A stretch of DNA of 64,000 nucleotides from Ceratodon purpureus (Eukaryota; Streptophyta; Bryopsida; Pseudoditrichales; Ditrichaceae), in the NCBI GenBank assembly GCA_014871385.1, contig CM026433.1:3112474-3176473 (forward strand), in the 5' to 3' direction. Both the position numbers and the translations under genes were made by a program. Numbering within the stretch: position 1 is the first letter of the stretch; each line of letters opens with the position of its first letter. This document shows positions 10,704-20,325 of this stretch, piece by piece. The notes under the pieces were generated by a model. It searched no databases, had not been told where the DNA came from, and was given only the letters and a program-made list of their open reading frames with translations.

Positions 10704-12217
10704 ATGGCAGAACCTGGAGGGAAGGGAAAGGAGATGGCAGGAGTAGTTGGGAAGGGGAAGGAGCAACAGAGAGACGAGGAGGGGAACGGGGCTGAAACCT
10801 CGGACGGAGTGAAAACTGAGCTCCGTCTTGTTGGAGACTACGAGCAGGGAGATCTAGAAGTTTGGAAGGGGTCGGCAGAGAGAAGAGGAGGGGAGTACCA
10901 ACTGCTTAGAGATGCACCAACTAACCTACCTTGCTTGCATTGGTGGCTGAAGACGATGGCAGAGTTCGTTGTCGTCACCGGGCTGGAGGTTCCCAAGCAT
11001 GACAAAGTCCAGGAGATGCCGTCCGCAAGTTGGCGAGGTGCTTGGAAGATGAAGGCGTTGCTGCAGTTCCAAGCGGTGGCGCATGCCACAGGCATAATGC
11101 ATCCACCGCGACCGCGACGACAGGGACCTCAGCAAACTTGTGGGGAGCAGCGCGAAAATCAACACCTGGGAAGCATCAGGTAAGTACCTGTACCTGTGCA
11201 CTTTCTTAGAATAGTCTGAAAGCTTGGCTGCTGTTGTAGAACTTGTAGCCTGCAGGATTGCATCATGGGGGGACTCTTACGGTACAGTTTTGACTCTGAT
11301 ATGCGGTATCATTATTTTAGTAAATCACTTGTCACGTAAGCAAGGCCTTGCAGCCATCGCGGTGGTGGAGTACAACTTCCTCATCGAAATGGTCCTCGAC
11401 ATCCTTCTAGCTTACTGTGGGTTGTAATTTCAGTGTCTAGACTAGTTTCAGAGTTTCGAGTTACCAAAGAACTTGCGGGTTCTTTTAATTGATTAATTCC
11501 GGGTTCTCATCGTCTGCTGTTAGAGTAGGATCTTATGTAGTGCGAATCTTTAAATATCTATGCCCAAATTGGTCGGTTGTCTTTCATGTTGGTCTTTCTG
11601 TTTTCACCATCTTGAAATAATTGTGATCTCAGCCAAGTCGTCGGGAGCAACGAACCTGCATCGCCTGGAAAGCTTGTCGCACAGGCTGTCAAACAGCCAT
11701 CAACCGGGAAGGAGGTCGCGGGAGCATCGGGTGGGGTGCAGGTCGAAGGAGCATCAGACGCGCCAGTGCCATCCCGTGGGAGTCCAACGGAACTACGACC
11801 AGTTCTAGCACTACCGGCGGTTGTCCGAAAGAGAACCACCGCTCGTCGCCGTCAATCTACTGTAGGCGCCGCTGGAATGGCAAACACTCCGAACCTGGCG
11901 GGTTGGTGCCGGGCATGCAAAGCAAGGTACCGTGACGGACACATTCTCCATTGCCCATACTCCGCCCACGCGCCGCAGACTGCCCCAAGCGAAGTTGTAC
12001 CTGTGATAGATCTGTCTTCCATTCCGAGCTCGGACGATTCGGACGACTTCGACACACTGGCTGAAATGGCGGCACTTGATTTCCTCAAGAACTCTAAAGG
12101 TATGTATGTAATCACTAACTGCATGTTTAATTTCAGTTCATTTGATACTTGGTACCATTTTTCAAGATGTAACAACACATGTGGTGATATGTCGCAGGAA
12201 AAAAAGACAACAAATAG
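10704..12217 (+). CDS. Hypothetical 320-aa protein with small zinc motif and SUMO-interacting-type motif
   Basis: Exons 10704-11179, 11633-12099 and 12198-12217 join in frame (963 nt) through a GTAAGT and a GTATGT donor. The first 30 residues are Gly/Lys/Glu rich. Near residues 251-271 lies WCRACKARYRDGHILHC followed by PYSAH, a compact Cys/His cluster that could bind one zinc. Residues 281-287 read VPVIDLS and are followed by SSDDSDDFD, which is the hydrophobic core plus acidic tail of a SUMO-interacting motif. I do not recognise the family. GC-rich exons in an AT-rich setting support real coding. It sits between small-RNA copies 2 and 3 and next to the RING-like genes on the other strand. 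The final exon is only 20 nt, so the 3' end is the least certain part. Confidence 0.5.
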
Positions 12218-12624
12218 TCGTGATTGCGGGATTTCTGACTTACGGTGTGCAAGCTCGAAGAATGTAAAACGAACGTGAATATTCAAAACCGAGGGAATAT
12301 TCAAAACGAACGTGAATTTTGTTAGGATGTAAAACACGAAGAATGGTCTACCGCAGTAGCAGGTCCTGAAGAAATCCGACAGTCACTTGGAAAGGGAGAA
12401 ATCATGATACCTTGCTCGGTACGTAATTTTAGAGATGAAACGTGCCTTTTGTCTTTGCTGTGCACCTTGTTAAATCTGTCACGAGGATCATCGTACAAAA
12501 CTCTGCCTTAATTCCGAAAGAAACAAAAACTCTGCCGCGTCCACGGTGTTACTGTAAACATGGTCTCTGACGAACTACAGTACAGTACAGTTTTTGTAAG
12601 TGAAACTGGTCCATGGCGGGACTT
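12218..12624. other. Gene-less spacer
   Basis: 3' flank of the preceding gene. It contains short direct repeats (GAATATTCAAAAC twice near 12277-12310; ACAGTACAGTACAG near 12579). Confidence 0.4.
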
Positions 12625-12816
12625 ATCCCATATCGTTTGGCATTGCACCTTTGGTCTGATATAAATACTCTCACCGGGAAACTCTCCGCCAAATGACAGC
12701 CTGAATGGGTCGGTGATCAGAGGCTGCTATTGTCTGGGGGGACACGTGGCAACCCGGTGCTTGTGTTAGGCCCCAAACTACCCTCAGACACCCACCCCGC
12801 CACGCTACTTTTGCAC
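12625..12816 (+). ncRNA. Candidate Pol III small RNA, copy 3 (diverged)
   Basis: USE ATCCCATATCG (12625-12635), 24 bp, TATAAATA (12660-12667), then ACAGCCTGAATGGGTCGGTG and a transcript-like region ending CCACGCTACTTTT. The USE, TATA and their spacing are conserved exactly, while the long stem has substitutions (TGTCTGGGGGG opposite GGCCCCAAACTA), so this copy is either a different isoform or decaying. Confidence 0.5.
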
Positions 12817-12829
12817 TTTTTTACATTGG

Positions 12830-13710
12830 CATTTTTTCTTCTTTTATGAATGGCCATCTGCAAGTTCAAGGACCAGTCTTAGGCCATGTATGAAATTGTA
12901 GAATAGTCGTGAATACATTCCAAACTATTCAAATGAATAAGACAATTCCAAACTATTCAAATGAATAAGACAACTCAGTGGCAACTGATGCACCGGTTCT
13001 CTGAATCCATAACCTTCGAATTCAAGATACCAACACACTCACAGACCAGGACAAATTCAATAATACCTTCCCGAATTAAAAAAAAACACGTTCACAAATA
13101 AAACAAAAAAATTAAAACTGTCTCACCTCCAGATGCCAAGCACCACTCACAACAACTTAATAGAAAATGTGACCATTCAAATTTCAACTAAGAATTTAGA
13201 ATACAACAAAATGCTCGCTACTCATCCCAGCTTGTTAATAGCCTCACCAGCAAAAACACCGAAAGAGGCTAAGTTCATCAGAAATCAAATTTACACAGTA
13301 CACTCTCCAGAAGCAGACAGCTTGCGCCTTTGCCTCCAAACTCACTAACGGCCTGTTCCATAACGGAGTACCGAACAGCAGAATCTTACGTTTCACAATT
13401 TCCCCAGATGCGAATTACCCAGATATGCACACTAATAAACATTCGACGCATTCCTCATTCCTCCACGACCAAATGCAACGCCATCACACTCTAGCCCTTC
13501 GTGATGTTCTCACGATCTCCTACATACAACCAACCGACCCTCACAAACCCTCACAATCTCATGCAAATTGAGCCTAAGAATGTACAATATCAACCAAAGC
13601 TCTTTGAAAACCACATAGACAAGGGGCAGTACTAAACCATATAAACCAATACTGTTTAGTGAGCCATAATCCACCTTCACCAAAAATGGAACCTATACAA
13701 AGCATCGAAA
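12830..13710. other. Gene-less AT-rich stretch
   Basis: No gene was supported. A 27-bp unit containing CCAAACTATTCAAATGAATA is tandemly duplicated near 12919-12974. Confidence 0.45.
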
Positions 13711-14469
13711 CTACTCTCTAAATTTTGCAGGGACAGTCAAACGTTGTGAATTGCCCCGCGTCGCTCCTGTGCGCAGTCGTTTAACTGTGCAATTCAAAGT
13801 TGGTTGAGCATCCTTCTCCTTGCCCTTGCTGTCGAGATCAGCTAGTGGTGCTGCAACTAAAATCTCCGTTAGTGGCCGTTCCATCAGCCGGGTATGATTT
13901 AAAGTATCTACGTCCAGTGATCTTCGCCCACGTCGCTTCTTGGATAATGCAATCACAGGCCGACTGGACTCCAATTCTACGTCAGCAACCGCGGGCTCCT
14001 CAGTGGCCATCGTCCTCGTAGCACGGCGAATGAAAGTTTTTGTCGGTGAAGGAGGTCGATCTTCAGTCCTCTCTGGAGTTTCCGCTACTGCTACTTCATC
14101 GATTTCCAAGCTAGGCATCTCCTTTGCATGCGAATTCTCACCTCCCTCTAAGCGTACGCTATCATTAGCAACTGTGCTTCCTAGTACTGTTCGCACCCCC
14201 CCCTGAGAGAACAGATCGTCAGAGCACCATTCGACAAGTCCTGCTTGATTGTCGTCGTCGTCGCTTTCGCTGGCGTCCAGATGATCTACTACATCCTCAG
14301 CAGGTGGAAAGAGCGACGGGTTGGATTTATGTGACGTCACAACCCATCCTGCAATCTTCGTTGTGCATATCGGGCAATTCTCCAAACCGGAGATGCACTT
14401 AAAGCAGAAATTATCGTGTCCACATGCCTGTTCAAGACATTTGCACATCCAGAACTTAAAGACGGTCAC
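13711..14469 (-). CDS. RING-like zinc-finger exon (3' part of a gene)
   Basis: An open frame of 252 codons ends at a TAG at 13711. It begins FWMCKCLEQACGHDNFCFKC and continues to NCPICTTKI, the second half of a RING-type zinc finger (Cys-Gly-His, FCxxC, CPxC). The first Cys pair would lie in an upstream exon. Downstream are an acidic stretch (SESDDDDNQ) and a Ser/Lys/Arg-rich tail with KKRRGRRS, a possible nuclear signal. RING fingers of this kind usually mark E3 ubiquitin ligases, which is an inference here. The 5' border is probably an acceptor near 14476 (GTTAG|C); the phase relation to the upstream exon was not resolved. Confidence 0.5.
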   Translation of the reverse strand: MTVFKFWMCKCLEQACGHDNFCFKCISGLENCPICTTKIAGWVVTSHKSNPSLFPPAEDVVDHLDASESDDDDNQAGLVEWCSDDLFSQGGVRTVLGSTVANDSVRLEGGENSHAKEMPSLEIDEVAVAETPERTEDRPPSPTKTFIRRATRTMATEEPAVADVELESSRPVIALSKKRRGRRSLDVDTLNHTRLMERPLTEILVAAPLADLDSKGKEKDAQPTLNCTVKRLRTGATRGNSQRLTVPAKFRE

Positions 14470-14589
14470 ATTGCTAACTTTAAAACGATAACATTACATA
14501 TAAACCAAACCATACAAAATATTGCTAATTGAACTAGTGGATAAGGATGGTGAGATGTAGAAAAAGCAAAATGCAGAAGCTGGCTTACC

Positions 14590-14996
14590 GTGAGTGACAA
14601 TGACGATGCTTTGGTCTTGTACATGCTGCAAAGTTTGCCTGTACTTCCATCTGCCGCATGTGTCTTCCCTGAAATGCGAGTGCTTACACTGGACTGCGAT
14701 TGATTGAAGCCGCCTTGTGGTGCCTTGTCCAGCTCCGAAAATGAACGTGGACCACAACTATCAGTACCTGCGAGATTAGTGACATGTTCTGGCTGTGGTG
14801 ATCTTCTTCTGGCTGATATATGGATCGTATTCTCCTCCCTCCTCTGAAAAGACTCGCTTGAGGGCTCCGAATCTTGGGCGGTGGATGCTGAAGTGCTTGG
14901 CGTTGCACACTGAAAGACCAATGCTGGTCGAGAAATCTCCGGACCTCGCAGCTCTGATCCAGTTCCTGCAAGGACCACAAGATTGGTGATTCTCAA
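14590..14996 (-). CDS. Possible upstream exon(s) of the RING-like gene
   Basis: A Ser-rich open frame precedes a donor CTCACG|GTAAGC near 14589. A second donor-like site (CTCGCAG|GTACTG) lies near 14772, so the stretch may hold two exons. None of the three frames joined the RING exon cleanly in the expected phase, so this is weakly supported coding. Confidence 0.25.
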
Positions 14997-15029
14997 TCCA
15001 TGCCCAAGGAACGGAATTTGAAACTCAGG

Positions 15030-15540
15030 AGAAAGTGAAGCCCAAACACTGTATGGAAGGAACGGACTCTGTTTTTAAAGGAATCTTAAACTAAAGGAAA
15101 AGAATTTGAAACTAAAGGAACGGAAGCTGAAACTAAAAGAACTAAAGGGATCTGAAACTAAAGGAACGGAAGCTGAAACTAAAAGAACTAAAGGGATCTG
15201 AAACTAAAGGAACGAAATTTGAAACTAAAGGAACGAAATTTGAAACTAAAGGAACGGAAGCTGAAACAAAAGGAGCTAAAGGAATCTGAAACTAAAGGAA
15301 TGGAATTTTAAACTAAAGGAATGGAAGCTGAAAATAAAAGAACTAAAGGAATCTGAAACTAAAGGAACGCACTATGGAAACTAAAAGAACGGACTCTGAA
15401 ACTAAAGGAACGGACTCAAAAACTTAAGGATCAGATTCTTAATCTAATCAGAAGGAACGGACTCTAATAATAAAGGAACAGATGTCTTAATCTTTGCCTG
15501 GGCCAGGAACGGACTTAGAATGCCCAATCACAGACCCTGA
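15030..15540 (-). repeat. TTCCTTTAGTTTCAG minisatellite, copy 2 (inverted)
   Basis: On the plus strand this reads GAAACTAAAGGAACGGAAGC, repeated with variants such as AGAACTAAAGGGATCTGAAA. The reverse complement matches the array at 5100-5560, including the leading block GCAAAGATTAAGACATCTG. It lies between minus-strand coding blocks, so in the direction of transcription it has the same orientation as copy 1 has in its intron. Confidence 0.8.
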
Positions 15541-16400
15541 ATCTCAAGGAACAGAACCTCAAATAAAAGGAACAGACTCTGAATGACCTGGACTGACTTT
15601 ATAAACCGGACTCCAAGCGTTCCTTTACTGAGTAATACAGAGAGAGCAGGACAACGGTGAGAGCAAACGAGGATCACAAGGAACGGAAAGACAAATTATA
15701 TACACAAGGTACACAAACAAAGGCACCTTAGTACACAAAGAAACTGACAAGGACTTAGCGCGGAATTAAGAAAGCTAACCGTGGACTCTCGGAAAGCCAC
15801 GACCACCAATGTCTGAAGTAGATCCTTTAATAATCAAGTCCTGAAATTGCCCTGCAAGACGGACAATTGCTGAGTCCTCAAGCTCTACATCAAAATTACG
15901 GACACCAGGCCTCTAGTCCCCCTGCGATTGATTAGTTTGTAATCCGTTACCAGCCTGAAAGGAAACCTCTGTACAAATTCAGACCAACACGGATAAACCC
16001 TTTGTGCAACAGTAACATGGAAAAGACCCTAAACAACGATCGGCCTAATGCCGCAAAACTTCAAACAGTGATCAAGAGACAATTCGCAATTTCATAATGA
16101 GCAACGTATTAAATCAAAAAACTAAAGATCAACCACCTAAACTACAGGAACCTCATCGAAGTTAAAGAAATCCTAAAACAAACCATTGCACGTGACCAAG
16201 AAACCCCCCAGGGCGATCCACATACCCACAAGCCAACCAACGGACTCATCCATTTATTCAAGAATTCAAACAGACTCAAAAACAGCAAAAGAACACCAAT
16301 AGCATTAACGATCAGGACCAACTAAAATAAATGACAACAAGGAATTTTTGTAAGCATCAAATGACAAAGAAGACCAAGAACAAGGAGTCCAAATGCTCAC
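15541..16400. other. Gene-less stretch between minus-strand coding blocks
   Basis: No coding signal was seen. It may be intronic if the 16401-17814 and 13711-14996 blocks belong to one transcript. Confidence 0.35.
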
Positions 16401-17814
16401 CTGCGGTTCTCGACTTTTTTCCTTCACCGTCTGCTGTGTCTTCGACCTTGATGTCGTAAGTCAGGTCGCCAATGGGCTTCGGGATGCAGATACCAATCGA
16501 GATAATGCTGTCTGCGGAAAACTCTTCCCTACAGTCCTGAAAGCAGCAAAGTGAACTTGTACTTGCATGTTGAGCTAAACAGAATCCATGATAAGTGTGT
16601 CCACAGCCTAAGGGGACAAAGTTGTTGCAACTAAACCAATACCCGCAAACAGGGCAGGCGTTGATGACGTGAACTTTAGAGAAGGGTTTTCAACTGGATT
16701 GTTTCCAAGGGGTCTTGGAAAGAAAGCCAATCCTGTCCCCTCGCTCATCTTCTTCGACTGGTCTTGCATGCCGATGAGTAGGCGTTCGAGACTAGAAACC
16801 CTACTCTGGACATTCTCTTGTCTCAACAAACTCTCACACAAGCGCGTTTCAACCGATCCCAATTCCTCCCGACATCCAGCAACTATGGTCCTGCAGTGAG
16901 CGGTTGATTTCGACTTGAAGGCTATGGACAGTGAGAGGTCTTCAAGGGACGAGCTTCCTTCACTACTCCCTCCCTCACTATTCAACTCCGTGTCTTGAAC
17001 CTTGGATTGAAGGAGTGTATGCCTATGGTTCAAGTTCGACAACTCCCGCTCCTCCTCTTCTAACATTACAACCCTATCTGATAACATAATCTTGGCCCTT
17101 CTCGACTGACCCTCTAATCCCTGGACTTCAACTAATCGCTCTTCCAGCTCCACTCGACACTCGGCTAACAACCTCTCGGTGCTTTCAATGACTCCGGATA
17201 TGGCGTCTAGGTCATTCGGCACCCAACCAGGACCAACATCAGACTGCTTCCCTCTATGGGCTTTTAGCTTCGGACTGACCACCTTCTTCCCCATCGCACA
17301 CCCGTCCTGAACCTCTGCTTTGAGGGTGAGCTTTACTACAGCCGGCAACGGCTCTTCCTTGCGAACCCCAGCCTGCAGCCGTTTCTTGCCGAACACTTGG
17401 ACTCCTCCAAGACCCTCACCAACCTTTCCACTCGATAGTTTCAGCTTCCGTTCTCTCAATTGCTCTCGATACCTCTGCCTTCTTACAGCAAACTCAGGGC
17501 TCCCAATTCACGGGCTGAGTCTGTTGCATAATGAGACCCCTTGCGAATTGCAAGGAAATTTCCTTGTTAGGCATATGAGTGTCATCATACACTTTTGTCC
17601 AGAGACTGTAGATAGCAGCGGCCTCTTCTGGAGTGCTGCGCTTACAATACTTCCAGCCCGATTTGGAAGCCTTAGGCCCAAAATATTGTGATACTAAAGA
17701 CTCTGGAACTTGATCTCGAATCTCGTCGACTATCAGACCAGAGGAGGGGAGAATATCACTAAATTTAACGAGAAGAGGATCGACGCTCAAGGACTTCGCA
17801 GCAGAACCCTCCAT
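16401..17814 (-). pseudogene. Coiled-coil plus RING-like zinc-finger protein, two frameshifts
   Basis: Start at 17814 (MEGSAAKSL). The N-terminal part carries GWKYCKRSTPEEAAAIYSLW and MPNKEISLQFARGL, then a long Glu/Leu/Arg-rich coiled-coil region, then a zinc finger: CPVCGYWF, CGHTYHGFCLAQH, CCFQDC. It ends at a donor ACCGCAG|GTGAGC at 16401/16400. Coding changes frame twice. Near 17500, NWEP meets a TGA, but removing one base gives PEFAVRRQRYREQL. Near 16690, ENP must shift to FSKVHVINACPVC. No intron fits either point. I recall similar N-terminal and CGHTYH modules from repetitive moss or liverwort proteins of unknown function. It is most likely a decayed copy of a multi-gene or element-borne family; sequencing errors are the alternative. 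Confidence 0.6.
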
Positions 17815-18400
17815 CTACAAATCAATGACAACATAGGGTACAATCTCAGGGTACACATTGTCGCAGCAAATGACGCAACACGGAATCAGCAACTCAGAAA
17901 TTGAATCAGCAACTCAGAAATTCCTTGCTCAAGAAGCACTCGCTAAAAATCCAAAGAACAGATAAATTCGCAGAGAACCCTCGCTCAAAAGCACCCGCAG
18001 AAAACCCTAAGAGCAGAAACCCTTGCTGAAAAAACCATGCAAGAAACACAAGCCATGCAAGAAACACACTTGAACAGAGTGACTCACCCTGATCAAGATC
18101 AAGATCCGCGCAGTAATTGAAGATGCGAGTACAAGCGTGGCAGAAGCTGAAAAGATGGAGATTGAAGGAAGGTTCTCACGGAAAAGAATTTTTATGCCAG
18201 AAATTGGCGGGGATCGATTTGAGTGGGCCAGATCACCAAGAAGGGCGCGAGATATGGGCGCCAGATCAGACACTTCCCGCCGTCGTCCATGTCCGGATAC
18301 GGACTACACTGAGGTGGCAAGAAATTTGAGTCGCAGAGAAATACCCCATTCGCTTCCCTGTCCGGAGCTCCTTTCTGTCCGGGGCGGGGTACCTTGAATG
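17815..18400. other. Gene-less stretch, GC-rich toward 18.4 kb
   Basis: 5' flank of the minus-strand gene. Short direct repeats occur (CTTGCT and AAGAAACAC words near 17930-18070). Nothing else was recognised. Confidence 0.4.
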
Positions 18401-18548
18401 TAGGAAATTGTAGACATACTCAAAAAATGATTTTTTTTTGGGATGGCTTTGCACTAGCTTTGCACTTCATCCAAAAATTATAAAAAAATTCCACCACTAT
18501 TCCAAATGAGCAAACCTGAAATTCGGACGGTTTCTGGGACCACTACCT
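18401..18548 (-). mobile_element. Truncated copy of the AGGTAGTGGTCCC MITE
   Basis: The reverse complement is almost identical over about 148 bp to 43304-43450, starting AGGTAGTGGTCCCAGAAACC right after a TA. The other terminus is missing. High identity between the two copies implies recent movement. Confidence 0.75.
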
Positions 18549-20325
18549 TAACTCCAGACTAATTTCACACACCAAGCACTTCCCCCCTTACCGTACAAAA
18601 GTACGAACCTATCAGATTTTTACCTTTTCAAAAAGACGTCAAAAAGGAAAAGGAGAGGAGGAAGAGAACCGCTTCGATGATAATCCAAGTCAAGTATTAA
18701 GTTGCATTCATGGTACTGTATTCAGAATTCAGGCCGTGCGAATCCATATGTGCCAGCCGCTGATCACCTCGCTAAATACATATCGCACTCTTGTCCGAGC
18801 CGGTTCATGATCCACTCGTCTGACCAACTGCGTTAAGCGCGCGTGGAGCATCAGTTTCGAAGGACCGAGAACGTGAGGATGGTGGGATAATTGATTACAG
18901 CCCTTCACCTTGCAGTCCTTCAATATGATCATGATCAAGAGGGAAATCAATATCTGAACGGATGAGATTACTCAAACTCTGCACCATTGGAGAGTCTTGT
19001 CTGAAACGGGTACTAGTGATCCATTATCTGATCCATCTCAAGGTCGTGCTCGATCAACCCGCCGGGCCTTGCTAAGTTGCTAGTAAAGAGCAGGTGAGCC
19101 TTTCAACTAGGGCGGTTGCCATGATCAGCGGTGTATAGGACCGCGAGAGGCGAGGCTTCGTTCCGTGGGAACAAGCCTGCACAACTCACAGGAAGATGAA
19201 CAAACAAGTTGGAAATGTGTAACAGATGCACAATAATGCAAAACTGTGGTGGCATTTTGTTGAGAGGAAGAATGGGCTTCATCCTGGATCATCGGGCTAA
19301 TGGGCATGGATATTTGTTCGGAGAGAGGAGGGACCAGCTTTATCACGAAATTGTTGAACTAAGTGTAAAGTTCTAGGTGTGAAGGCCTAAGTGTATTTAG
19401 GCCTGTATGTGAAAGGGAGAATCAAATCTCAGGGGACTTATGTACGGTGAATCCAAGCTCTCAAACATTGTCCTCAATCGCAGATCTCCAAACCTGGCTC
19501 ATGTCTTCTACAACAGCAGAAGAGGCAGGAATATCAGAGATGTTGGGGAGAAGAAGCTCTGGTGTACATTGTAAGGAAGGTTAGGATGGTGGAGGCATTC
19601 ATAGATACAAGTAATTATGAATCCCATTAAGTAAATTCATTATGGACCAGTTGAGAGATTGGGCTTTGATCCACATAGATATGAATAGAGAGGAGGCGTG
19701 CCACTTCTGAGATACAAAACAGAAGGAGTTCGAGAGAAAATTCGAAATCTGGTGATTCATGTGGACCTCATTGAGACAAGATGGAAAAAGGCATTAATTC
19801 AAAACTGCTTTGTAAATTGGAAAGATCCTTAAAACTGATCAAGAACCAAGAAAGAAGAAACCTTATTTGGAGCATATGGCATATTAAAGCCATTGTAGTG
19901 AATGATTGGAGAAACAGAGCCCTCCAACCCCTCATTTTCCTCTCGCCCTGCACTTACATTGCATTTGGACATACCAGAAAGCTTTAAGGACAAGAAATAG
20001 ACCTCGGAACTACTGCACGATCTCCGTCAGAAACACGGTAACTTCACGGAAAGAAACGAGAGAATTTTTGACAATCAAATAGGCTCATTTGAGAAAACCA
20101 CAGAGAGAATTTGGATTGGCTTGTACAGGATTATGCCAGGATCGCCTGGAGAAAGGTTTTGAAGGAAACTCCTGTGGAAGTTTGCAACCCAATATGCCTG
20201 GTAGTGCCCGAGTATATGTAGACGAGCTGATCTTAGGACTCTTCAGTACTGCTGAACTCAATTTGAAGTTAAGGTGTCTGTGCACGAATTACGTGCTTGT
20301 TGAGGTGTTCGCTCAATCTGCTACA
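18549..20325. other. Gene-less intergenic stretch
   Basis: No family-supported coding was found. The part nearest 20326 is the promoter and 5' UTR of the polyamine oxidase gene; the frame upstream of its ATG stays open but has no coding features. Confidence 0.45.

Noticed and set aside
3200-18400. The whole block as one giant transposon with the transposase-like gene, zinc-finger genes and small RNAs as cargo
   Set aside because: No matching terminal repeats or target duplication could be found around the block, so the clustering stays unexplained rather than called as one element.
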